Positions 6,076 to 12,280 of a stretch of 12,280 nt of DNA are shown here, piece by piece. Positions within the stretch are counted from its first letter, which is position 1; each line of letters begins with the position of its first letter. The stretch covers positions 1 to 12,280 of the forward strand of contig JBBKVS010000324.1 of assembly GCA_037968555.1 (NCBI GenBank), read 5' to 3'. The position numbers and the translations under genes were made by a program. This DNA is from JAWXBM01 sp037968555 (GTDB lineage Bacteria; Pseudomonadota; Gammaproteobacteria; Xanthomonadales; SZUA-36). Below the pieces are notes generated by a model that worked only from the letters and a program-made list of their open reading frames with translations, had not been told where the DNA came from and did no database searches.

Positions 6076-7247
6076 GGATTGACGGTAAATGACAGATTGG
6101 CGCGCCAGAAATCAACCAGGCCCGGCGTATCCTGGGGTGTACCGGAAATGGCCAGGCTGCCTTCGCTGTCGTACATTTCCAGCCCTGCGCTCACTTTGAA
6201 GCGCTCATGACGCCAAGCCAAGTTTAGCCTGTAGCTCAACGCACCAAATGTTGCCAAGCGGTAATCACTGCTCCAGTACTCGCCCTGGGGCGGTACCGGG
6301 AAATACGGCGCATAGAAATCGGGCGCTTTTTGCGAGTGGTAGCGTATCGAAGGCGTGAGTTCCCAGCTGGTAGCCAATGGCTGCACCCAGGCTGCACTCA
6401 ATGTGTGCGCCTGGATGTTCCAGCTGTCCCTGAAATAGCGATAATCCAGCTGCAATGCTGCGCGCGTGCTGGGAATGTACTGGCGCAACTGATTGGTCCA
6501 GGCAAACAGGGTACGCGAGTCCGGGCGTTGGTCTGGCAGCAAAAAAGAGTTAACCAGCGCCAGCTTATAGGGGTCGGAAAGAAATCCGGTTTGCCGGGTC
6601 AGGCTTGCTCCGGTTTGAAACACGGCATTTTGATTCAGCACCTGGCTGAACCCGAATGAAGCCGACCAGGCATCACGCGAGGCCGTGACCACGCGAGCAA
6701 ACTCCTGCGCATCAGTGGGATTAATCTCATCATCGGAATAACTGAAGCCCCAGCTGTAGGCGGCCAAGCCCTTGGCAAGCTCCTTTTTGCCGGAATAACT
6801 GGCATAACGTGCGCGGTAATCATCCTCGGTGGAATATCCCAATCCCAGGGTATGGGTGTAGTCACCATCCCGCCGACCCAGAGACACATCCACCTGGTCA
6901 CGCTTTTCCCGAATGGTCGCCCCACTCATGACTTGCAGCGCGCGTCCGTCTGAATCCGGAATCACAAACCAGGGCGAAGAACCGCTCATGGCTTCATGCA
7001 GGTAGCCCACCGTAAGCGTGTAGGAACTGTCCAGATTTTTGACCCAGCGCAATTGATGCGAATTGATTTTGTAGCGATCAGGATCACCTTCCTGCAAGCT
7101 GGCTTGCGGGATAGGTTCTTCATCGTAATGAGTGAATTGATACTCGAAGCTGTCTTCCGGCGCTTCTGCAGCTAATAGTTCCTGAAACCCCGGCAGACCC
7201 AGGGAAGATGCCAACAAGGCCCTGATTCGGGGAGATGGCCGTTTCAT
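6072..7247 (-). CDS. DUF3570 family protein, exported and probably an outer-membrane beta-barrel
   Basis: A 391-residue protein. The N-terminus MKRPSPRIRALLASSLGLPG followed by a run ending in LAAEA looks like an export signal. The rest is rich in alternating aromatic/polar strands (for example 'YTLTVGYLHEAM', 'HTLGLGYSTEDDY', 'AAYSWGFSYSDDE', 'YRLNLAWRHERFKVSAGLEM') and ends in 'WRANLSFTVNP', typical of beta-barrels. I assign it to DUF3570 from its overall pattern and its company: DUF4266, TlpA and ApbE genes adjacent. Residues 107-112 read MSGATI; the SGAT core resembles the flavin attachment motif of ApbE targets, although the Asp that often sits three residues before is Gln here. The gene starts 15 nt after the DUF4266 stop and overlaps the apbE-like gene by 4 nt. 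No clear ribosome site, so translation is probably coupled. The biochemical function of this family is not known to me. Confidence 0.82.
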   Translation of the reverse strand: MKRPSPRIRALLASSLGLPGFQELLAAEAPEDSFEYQFTHYDEEPIPQASLQEGDPDRYKINSHQLRWVKNLDSSYTLTVGYLHEAMSGSSPWFVIPDSDGRALQVMSGATIREKRDQVDVSLGRRDGDYTHTLGLGYSTEDDYRARYASYSGKKELAKGLAAYSWGFSYSDDEINPTDAQEFARVVTASRDAWSASFGFSQVLNQNAVFQTGASLTRQTGFLSDPYKLALVNSFLLPDQRPDSRTLFAWTNQLRQYIPSTRAALQLDYRYFRDSWNIQAHTLSAAWVQPLATSWELTPSIRYHSQKAPDFYAPYFPVPPQGEYWSSDYRLATFGALSYRLNLAWRHERFKVSAGLEMYDSEGSLAISGTPQDTPGLVDFWRANLSFTVNP

Positions 7248-7262
7248 GTGCTCAATAAACGA

Positions 7263-7505
7263 CTAATTGCAGCCACAACCGCCACCCGCCGGTTGAATGC
7301 TCCCCGAAGCCGCTTCCTTGCTGGTGTAAACATGCTCGTCCATGGCTGCCAGCAGAGCATCCGCTTCCAGCGCCATGCCGGGTTGGGCCAGGCGCCCGCG
7401 CTCCCAGGGTTGCACCGGTGCGCAGGCTGACAGGAAACACGCTCCCATTGTCACCAGCGCAAAAGTGAGCCGACGGTCAGGGCTGCTGATGCTGAACCAT
7501 TGCAT
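7263..7505 (-). CDS. DUF4266-type small lipoprotein with C-terminal GGGCGCN tail
   Basis: An 80-residue protein. The start is ATG 7505-7503, chosen because GAGGAG lies 7 nt upstream (7518-7513); a longer reading to 7556 would start without such a site. After a basic n-region (DRR) and hydrophobic stretch comes the lipobox LSAC, with the lipidated Cys at residue 28, so the mature protein is about 53 residues and anchored in the envelope (an earlier MGAC at 20-23 is a less likely lipobox). The mature start 'CAPVQPWERGRLAQPGM' is what I associate with DUF4266. The tail GGGCGCN holds two Cys separated by Gly, a possible metal ligand or modification site. The gene overlaps the end of the TlpA-like gene by 29 nt in another frame and is followed after 15 nt by the DUF3570 gene. 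Function unknown. Confidence 0.85.
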   Translation of the reverse strand: MQWFSISSPDRRLTFALVTMGACFLSACAPVQPWERGRLAQPGMALEADALLAAMDEHVYTSKEAASGSIQPAGGGCGCN

Positions 7506-7995
7506 TGCGAATCTCCTCGATATGAGACAACTCAAAGCCTGCCCATTTTTGTACAATTTGACCTTCAGTGTTCAACAAAAATGAGGTCGGCATTGCCTGG
7601 ACCTGCCAGGTGGCCGGCGTAAGGCCAGCAGGATCCCAGAGAACGGTATAGCTCACCGGGTGATCGGCCAGAAACCGGGTTGCGTCCTGTTCGAATTCAT
7701 CCAGGTTGATGGCCAGTATCCTGAAATTGCTTGCAGCCAGCTCTTGGTACAATGCCTCGTAGACGGGCAGGGATTTGCGGCACGGCCCACACCAGGAGGC
7801 CCAGAAATCCACGTAAACCCAGTGACCTCGATGATCAGACAAACTCTGTGAATCGTCGCTCGCAAGCAAAGGAAGTGTGAATTCCGGAGCCAGTTCTCCC
7901 CTGTCACTGGCAAACAGCAAAGGGCTGACCGAGACCAGCATCAGGGCCAGCACCATTGTCAGGACACGACTTAGCCCTTTATCGTTCTGTTCCAC
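7477..7995 (-). CDS. TlpA-like periplasmic thiol-disulfide oxidoreductase
   Basis: A 172-residue protein with an N-terminal signal or anchor (residues about 10-30, 'VLTMVLALMLVSVSPLLFAS') followed by a thioredoxin fold: 'PEFTLPLL' (37-44), 'VYVDFWASWCGPCRKS' (60-75) with active-site Cys69 and Cys72, and the cis-Pro loop at Met135-Pro136 (QAMPTSF). This family reduces or oxidises thiols in the periplasm, often for cytochrome c maturation or metalloprotein assembly. The start is taken as GTG 7995-7993: an in-frame TAA lies two codons upstream and GTG gives a proper charged n-region; ATG at Met14 would truncate it. The gene lies 61 nt after the cupredoxin gene and overlaps the DUF4266 gene, whose CGC tail is an attractive but unproven substrate. 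Confidence 0.92.
   Translation of the reverse strand: MEQNDKGLSRVLTMVLALMLVSVSPLLFASDRGELAPEFTLPLLASDDSQSLSDHRGHWVYVDFWASWCGPCRKSLPVYEALYQELAASNFRILAINLDEFEQDATRFLADHPVSYTVLWDPAGLTPATWQVQAMPTSFLLNTEGQIVQKWAGFELSHIEEIRNAMVQHQQP
7513..7518 (-). promoter_or_regulatory. Ribosome binding site deciding the DUF4266 start
   Basis: GAGGAG on the minus strand, 7 nt before ATG 7505, inside the coding region of the TlpA-like gene. It is the strongest Shine-Dalgarno sequence in the envelope operon and fixes the overlapping start. Confidence 0.75.
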
Positions 7996-8056
7996 TGTTT
8001 ACGCCCAGCCCCAGAATACGGAAAACACAACTTTCACCGCCGCAGATTCGATGGCT

Positions 8057-9250
8057 TTATCGCTGCAGCGCAAGATTGATTTCTTCGCACAAAGCAATAT
8101 TGTCAGCGACGATACGGACCAGTGAAATCGTGTTCATTAAACCCAGCCCGGGAATGGAATAAGTTGCCGTCGCGTTGCCACAGTCGTGGAACACAATGGT
8201 CATCGTGCCAATTGCAATGGCAGCCCCTGGCTGCGGGTTCTCTGAATCAAATACGCCACCGGTTGATTCAAAAATCTGCAAATTGGCGGTATCGCCGGCA
8301 AAACCCCCCTGCATGGTAAGCCAGCGCTGGTCAGGCTCGCCCAGAACCGCAGTGGCGCCATTGGGAGGTCGTACGCTGTCGTAGGTAAACCAGGCGGAGA
8401 ACATCACATTGATATCGGGAAATGTAGCAAACAGGATGCCCGCGCCATTCTTGCCGGGAGTAGCCCAAACATCATTCAATCCCGCATTGATTAAAAAAGC
8501 CCCGGAGATCGTAACGCTGACATTATCTACGGCCACATTGTTGTTGGCATTGCTGTCGCTGAAAGCGAGTATGGCGCCAATAAAGTACTGGCCTGGAGCA
8601 AGGCTGCCAGGAAATGTGGCCTGGTTTTGCTGACTGCGGGTGACTCCAGCTGCCAGGTTGGCAACGCTAAAAGTACCCAGCGCAGTGTCGTTGGTGTTAA
8701 TTGCTGAATCGGTCGAAGCGTAATAGGTGATATTGAATCCACCCGAACTGGCATTGCCGTTATTACGAATTACCGCTTCGATGTTGATCGAGTCTCCAGG
8801 TACAAATGCCTGTGTTTTTGAAGTGCCTGAATCGCCCGAAGCCTGCGTCTGGTTCTGCAAAGCTGAACTTGCGTTCAGGACAGCCACGCTAAGCAGTTCC
8901 ACTTCTGCAGCCGATGTGGCGGCCTGAACTGTAATCGTGCCATCCATGCCCGAATGAATCGTACAGGTGTAATTGAAGGTCCCCGCCTGGTTAAAGGTGA
9001 CCTCAAAGGTAAAGCTGGATGCCGTTTGGCTGGCCGCCCAGGCACCCGAATTGGAGGTGACATTGTGGACGTTACCGCCCGCCGCATTCATCCATCTGAC
9101 GGTGTCACCCACATTGATGGTCAGTTGCGACGGAGAGAAAAAATTATCTCCCACGGTAACTATATGCGTGGTTTGCGCATGTGCTATCAAAGGCGCTGCC
9201 AGGCACAGGATGACAAGAATTCGGAAAGTAAAGCCAGAAACCAGGTTCAT
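8057..9250 (-). CDS. Secreted cupredoxin-domain protein with CARDB and C-terminal domain
   Basis: A 397-residue exported protein. The signal peptide ends at about Ala25 (LIAHA-QTT). Residues 27-110 form a plastocyanin/azurin-like domain with a full type 1 copper ligand set: His62 (GNVHNV) and Cys96, His99, Met102 in CTIHSGM. Residues about 117-249 look like a CARDB-type immunoglobulin-like domain ('PGDSINIEAVIRNNGN', 'LAPGQYFIGAILAFSDSN'). Residues about 252-390 form a third domain ('LINAGLNDVWATPGKNGAG', 'MFSAWFTYDS', 'GEPDQRWLTMQGGF', 'GTMTIVFHDCG') that I recognise from secreted gammaproteobacterial proteins without a known job; Cys357 and Cys388 may form a disulfide. The start ATG 9250-9248 has GAGGT six nt upstream. 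It is the first gene of the minus-strand envelope block, so a mobile or surface copper-electron carrier role is plausible but inferred. Confidence 0.87.
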   Translation of the reverse strand: MNLVSGFTFRILVILCLAAPLIAHAQTTHIVTVGDNFFSPSQLTINVGDTVRWMNAAGGNVHNVTSNSGAWAASQTASSFTFEVTFNQAGTFNYTCTIHSGMDGTITVQAATSAAEVELLSVAVLNASSALQNQTQASGDSGTSKTQAFVPGDSINIEAVIRNNGNASSGGFNITYYASTDSAINTNDTALGTFSVANLAAGVTRSQQNQATFPGSLAPGQYFIGAILAFSDSNANNNVAVDNVSVTISGAFLINAGLNDVWATPGKNGAGILFATFPDINVMFSAWFTYDSVRPPNGATAVLGEPDQRWLTMQGGFAGDTANLQIFESTGGVFDSENPQPGAAIAIGTMTIVFHDCGNATATYSIPGLGLMNTISLVRIVADNIALCEEINLALQR

Positions 9251-9384
9251 GATCGGACCTCACGTTAAGTGACCATCAGGAATTGCACCGTAGTCAAGGG
9301 ACCTGCTCAGGATAATATTTCTTTCACCAGGCGTAATTTTCACACCCATGCATTCTGGCCCATAAATCCAGCCGAAAGTAGTGC

Positions 9385-9390
9385 TATGCT
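9385..9390 (+). promoter_or_regulatory. Possible extended -10 promoter element for the response regulator
   Basis: TATGCT preceded by TGC gives an extended -10 pattern about 100 nt upstream of the LytTR regulator start. No good -35 box is visible at the normal spacing, so this is a weak call. Confidence 0.25.
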
Positions 9391-9410
9391 TTTGATGCAC
9401 GTTTTATCGA

Positions 9411-9438
9411 GGGCTGGTGCGAACAGCTCGTCCAGCCC
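9411..9438 (+). promoter_or_regulatory. Hairpin in the response-regulator leader
   Basis: gggctgg (9411-9417) and ccagccc (9432-9438) form a perfect 7-bp GC-rich stem with a 14-nt loop. There is no following T-run, so it is not a factor-independent terminator; it may be a 5'UTR structure or a dyad operator, possibly for autoregulation. Confidence 0.35.
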
Positions 9439-9486
9439 GATTGCTTGATGGATAATCTGGAGCAACCGCTTTGACTGAATCCGATC

Positions 9487-10299
9487 ATGTTAAATACCTT
9501 AATAGTTGACGACGAAGCCCTGGCCCGCAGAGGCCTGAAACACCGATTGCACTCGGCCACCGATGTGCATGTGATCGGTGAAGCTCGCAATGGCCGTGAA
9601 GCTGTTGAGATGATCCGCAAGCATATGCCGGACCTGGTCTTTCTCGATATCCAGATGCCCGGCATGGATGGATTCGACGTGATTCGTGCCTTGTCTGCGG
9701 AAGAACTGCCAGCCATCGTATTCGTTACCGCCTTCGATGAGTTTGCCATCAAGGCTTTTGATGCCAATGCGGTGGACTACATACTCAAGCCCATCGAGGA
9801 TGAGCGCCTGAAACAGGCTCTGGAACGCGTGCGCAAGCGGCACCAGGACAAACGCGCCAACAAGGATCGAAAATCGCTGCTCAGCCTGGTCAGTCAACTT
9901 GCCGGTGAAGCCATCAACAGCGTGGAGGAATTGGGCGTAAAAAAGCTGGGAAAGCTCCTTAAGGAGCCATCCCGGTTGGCCATCAAGGATGCCGGCAAAA
10001 CCACCTGGGTGGACCAGGCGGATATCGAGTGGATAGATGCTGCCGGTGATTACATGTGTGTGCACGTCAATGGCGCGGATCACATCACGACCCACATCAT
10101 GCGCAAGACCATGAAACAGCTTGAGCAAGAACTGGATTCAGACATATTGCAACGCGTACACCGCTCCACCATCGTCAACATCAGTCGTGTCAAACAGATG
10201 CAGTCACACATCAATGGTGAGTACTTTCTGACCCTGCAAAACGGTCATACCATCAAACTTTCGCGTACTTACAAAGAGAAATTGAAGCACTTTTCCTGA
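9487..10299 (+). CDS. LytTR-family response regulator
   Basis: A 270-residue two-domain regulator. The receiver domain (about 3-118) has the acidic pair Asp8-Asp9, the phospho-acceptor Asp54 (FLDIQMPGMDG), Thr81 and Lys101 (ILKP). A charged linker (about 112-150) leads to a LytTR DNA-binding domain (about 160-268) with 'VDQADIEWIDAAGDYMCVH', 'QRVHRSTIVNISRVK' and 'IKLSRTYKEKLK'. It should bind DNA as a dimer on phosphorylation and control transcription. The ATG at 9487 has no strong Shine-Dalgarno sequence; an in-frame TGA lies just upstream, so no much longer form is possible. No histidine kinase is in the window, so it is an orphan here. It is divergent from the envelope redox block and 170 nt upstream of an RND pump gene; either could be its target. 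Confidence 0.94.
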   Translation: MLNTLIVDDEALARRGLKHRLHSATDVHVIGEARNGREAVEMIRKHMPDLVFLDIQMPGMDGFDVIRALSAEELPAIVFVTAFDEFAIKAFDANAVDYILKPIEDERLKQALERVRKRHQDKRANKDRKSLLSLVSQLAGEAINSVEELGVKKLGKLLKEPSRLAIKDAGKTTWVDQADIEWIDAAGDYMCVHVNGADHITTHIMRKTMKQLEQELDSDILQRVHRSTIVNISRVKQMQSHINGEYFLTLQNGHTIKLSRTYKEKLKHFS

Positions 10300-10408
10300 G
10301 TATCCTGCCCGACCTGAACGTTTCGCCGACCCGCAGTCTCACTTCGCCGCAAGCCGTGACTTTACGCACAACTCAATAGCTATTTTCCTATCTAAGATTC
10401 CCGTAAGC

Positions 10409-10440
10409 CGCCGGAGCTAACCGTTTCTCTCGCTCCGGCG
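10409..10440 (+). promoter_or_regulatory. GC-rich hairpin upstream of the RND gene
   Basis: cgccggagc (10409-10417) and gctccggcg (10432-10440) form a perfect 9-bp stem with a 14-nt loop. On the plus strand it is followed by tcaaaaaacc, not a T-run, so it does not look like a terminator for the regulator gene. It lies about 30 nt before the RND start and might be an operator or leader structure. The rest of the 10300-10469 gap shows no gene. Confidence 0.4.
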
Positions 10441-10469
10441 TCAAAAAACCAAACGGGTGGAAAACCGGC

Positions 10470-12280
10470 ATGAGTATTACGGAAAAAGCGATATCCAATC
10501 CGGCAGGCATAGCGGTTGCCGTTGCCATCGTTACCCTGTTCGGCCTGTTCAGTCTTTTTGACCTGCCCGTGCAGCTTTTTCCCGATATTGAGCTGCCACA
10601 GATGAGCGTACAGGCCAACTGGCGGGCCGCATCTCCGCGGGAAATTGAAGCCGAAATCCTCGAGCCCATGGAGACTGTACTGCAGGGCGTGCCCGGCATG
10701 CAGACTCTGGAAGCCAATGCCTTCAACGGCGGCGCTTTCATCAATATGCAGTTTGGCCTCGATACCGACATGCAGGCCACTTTGATGGATGTGATCGGCA
10801 GACTGAACCGTCTGCCTCCAATGCCTGCTGATGCGGATCCACCGGTGGTGCAATTGGGCGGTTTTGGTAATGCCAACCAGTCCCTGACCTGGTTCTTTGT
10901 GCAAAAGCTGCCAGGCACACCCGGCGAGCTGAATGATTACGAACGCCAGGTTGAAGAACTGATCAAGCCCCGCATTGAAGCCATACCCGGCGTTGCCGGT
11001 GTGCAGATACTCACCGGCGCAGCCGAAGAGCTGCAGATCATCATCGACCCTTACAAAGCGGCACAGTTTGGCCTGGAGCTGAACACCATCGCGTCGATAG
11101 CCAACCAGAGCAATGACGTTTCCGGTGGTTTTATCGATGTAGGCAGGCGGCAATATACGCTGCGTTTCGAAGGTCGTTACGACCCGGAACAGTTGCGCCA
11201 GCAAGTGCTGGAGTGGCGCGATGGACGGCCTGTGCGTCTGGGCGATGTTGCCGAAGTACGAGTTGCACGCGGCATGCGCAATGACCTGGTCATCCAGAAT
11301 GGTAATCCGGCCATGGGTGTGCGCATAGACCGGCAGAATGGCGCCAACGTGCTGCAGGCGCTGACCGAAGTCAAAAAAGTCGTGGCGGAGCTGCGCCAGG
11401 GGCCATTGCAAGACATGGGCCTGGCCATAGAGCAGTCGTTTGATGCCTCGGTATTTATCCGCCGCGCAGTTAACCTGGTGACCAGCAACCTGGTTTTGGG
11501 AGTATTACTGGCAATCGGCATTTTGTGGTGGTTCCTGCGTGACCTGCGCGCCACGGCCCTGATCGCCACCGCTATTCCGGTTTCCCTTTTAGCTACCTTT
11601 ATCGTGCTGCAACTGACGGGTCGCTCATTGAATGTGATTTCTCTGGCCGGGCTGGCCTTTGCCGTGGGCATGGTGCTGGATGCAGCGATTGTGGTGTCGG
11701 AGAATATCGTCCGTTTGCGTGAGCGGGGTGATACGCCTTTTGTCGCCGCCATGAAAGGAACCGCTCAGGTCAAGGGCGCCTTACTGGCTTCAACTGCGAC
11801 CACGGTGGCCATTTTCCTGCCGGTACTGTTTCTCGACGATGTGGAAGGGCAGCTGTTTGCCGATCTGGCTCTGACCATCGCTATCGCCGTGGTGATTTCC
11901 CTGGTAGTCGCCATGACGGTCTTGCCAGCCGTTGCCGGAAGCTGGCTGAAACCACGGCGCCTGACGCGCGAGCATGCACCCGCCTGGTCCGGATTGTCTG
12001 GCCAGCTGATGAAGGCCAGCAGCACACCATTGCGGCGTGGAATCGTAGTCAGCAGCTTGCTGGCCATACCCCTGCTATTGACCTGGCTGCTATTCCCGCA
12101 ACTGGACTACCTACCACCGGTTAAACGCGATGCCATTGATGCCTTCCTGCAACTACCACCCGGTTCGAACTGGGAAACCAAGGAAAAGGAAATTGCTGCA
12201 ACACTGGTGGAACGATTGGAACCCTACATGTCGGGTCGCAAAGAACCTGCCCTGAAGAATTACTACATCTGGCTGTTCCC
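10470..12280 (+). CDS. RND-family efflux transporter permease subunit, N-terminal about 603 residues
   Basis: The open frame runs from ATG 10470 off the right edge. It begins with a short cytoplasmic start and TM1 (about 12-28), then 'LPVQLFPDIELPQMSVQANW', the signature start of AcrB/MexB-type pumps (RND inner-membrane permeases), porter-domain segments including 'GVAGVQILTG' and 'RLGDVAEVRVARG', then a TM2-TM6 block (about 330-490) with 'TAIPVSLLATFIVLQLTG' and 'GMVLDAAIVVSENIVRLRERG'. In AcrB the proton-relay motif has two Asp in a row (DD); here it is Asp404-Ala405, as in some other RND branches. It would export drugs, metals or small molecules with a periplasmic adaptor and outer-membrane channel, neither visible here; they may lie downstream. 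GGGTGG about 9 nt before the ATG supports the start. Subfamily and substrate unknown. Confidence 0.93.
   Translation, partial: MSITEKAISNPAGIAVAVAIVTLFGLFSLFDLPVQLFPDIELPQMSVQANWRAASPREIEAEILEPMETVLQGVPGMQTLEANAFNGGAFINMQFGLDTDMQATLMDVIGRLNRLPPMPADADPPVVQLGGFGNANQSLTWFFVQKLPGTPGELNDYERQVEELIKPRIEAIPGVAGVQILTGAAEELQIIIDPYKAAQFGLELNTIASIANQSNDVSGGFIDVGRRQYTLRFEGRYDPEQLRQQVLEWRDGRPVRLGDVAEVRVARGMRNDLVIQNGNPAMGVRIDRQNGANVLQALTEVKKVVAELRQGPLQDMGLAIEQSFDASVFIRRAVNLVTSNLVLGVLLAIGILWWFLRDLRATALIATAIPVSLLATFIVLQLTGRSLNVISLAGLAFAVGMVLDAAIVVSENIVRLRERGDTPFVAAMKGTAQVKGALLASTATTVAIFLPVLFLDDVEGQLFADLALTIAIAVVISLVVAMTVLPAVAGSWLKPRRLTREHAPAWSGLSGQLMKASSTPLRRGIVVSSLLAIPLLLTWLLFPQLDYLPPVKRDAIDAFLQLPPGSNWETKEKEIAATLVERLEPYMSGRKEPALKNYYIWLF

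Larger units (their letters stand above)
9248..9489. repeat. 10-bp inverted repeat around the two divergent start codons
   Basis: catgatcgga at 9248-9257 and tccgatcatg at 9480-9489 are perfect reverse complements; each contains the ATG of the cupredoxin gene and of the response-regulator gene respectively. It could be a shared translation-control or protein-binding site, or chance. The 230-bp region between holds no gene. Confidence 0.5.

Noticed and set aside
7263..7556. Longer 97-residue version of the DUF4266 lipoprotein
   Set aside because: The extra 17 residues would put the signal peptide far inside the protein, while the ATG at 7505 has a strong ribosome site 7 nt upstream.
10409..10440. 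Factor-independent terminator after the response regulator
   Set aside because: The stem is good but is followed by an A-rich stretch on the plus strand; on the minus strand the T-run precedes rather than follows it.
10392..11411. Minus-strand open frame of 339 residues
   Set aside because: It lies antisense to the RND permease gene, whose plus-strand translation shows clear family motifs throughout; the minus frame shows no recognisable family and is a shadow.
1..12280. CRISPR array, tRNA or rRNA genes
   Set aside because: No regularly spaced direct repeats, cloverleaf-like segments or conserved rRNA stretches were seen; gene-coding frames occupy almost everything.

Overview
The window reads as chromosomal DNA from a Gram-negative, probably gammaproteobacterial, free-living heterotroph of moderate GC content. 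The reasons are an RND-type efflux pump, a lipoprotein with a lipobox, an outer-membrane-like DUF3570 protein, and a secreted protein whose C-terminal domain I know mainly from gammaproteobacteria. The exact taxon is not decidable from the sequence alone. I saw no rRNA, tRNA, CRISPR array, integrase or transposase.

Region A (1-4917, all minus strand) is a catabolic operon in the order iorA-like, iorB-like, short-chain dehydrogenase (SDR), crotonase. The first two genes encode a two-subunit, thiamine diphosphate (TPP)-dependent 2-oxoacid:ferredoxin oxidoreductase of the indolepyruvate family. The SDR and enoyl-CoA hydratase-like enzymes suggest that the acyl-CoA product enters a beta-oxidation-like sequence. 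iorA, iorB and the SDR gene are nearly contiguous (3 and 2 nt gaps). Between the SDR and crotonase genes lies a striking imperfect palindrome of about 160 bp (305-466). A candidate promoter and a small perfect palindrome sit upstream of iorA.

Region B (5119-9250, all minus strand) is a second operon-like block: secreted cupredoxin/CARDB protein, TlpA-like thioredoxin, DUF4266 lipoprotein ending in GGGCGCN, DUF3570 protein and ApbE-type flavin transferase. The last four overlap or lie within 15 nt of one another. Together they look like an envelope redox or metal-related module whose function is, to my knowledge, not established. The DUF3570 protein carries an SGAT tetrapeptide that matches the core of ApbE flavinylation sites. 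The DUF4266 tail looks like a metal-binding or modifiable end. This block is the most interesting part of the window.

Region C (9251-12280, plus strand) begins with a divergent intergenic region, followed by a LytTR-type response regulator with no visible sensor kinase, then a 170-nt gap containing a GC-rich hairpin, and the first about 600 codons of an RND-family efflux permease that runs off the right edge. Whether the regulator controls the pump or the divergent envelope operon is open; position allows either.
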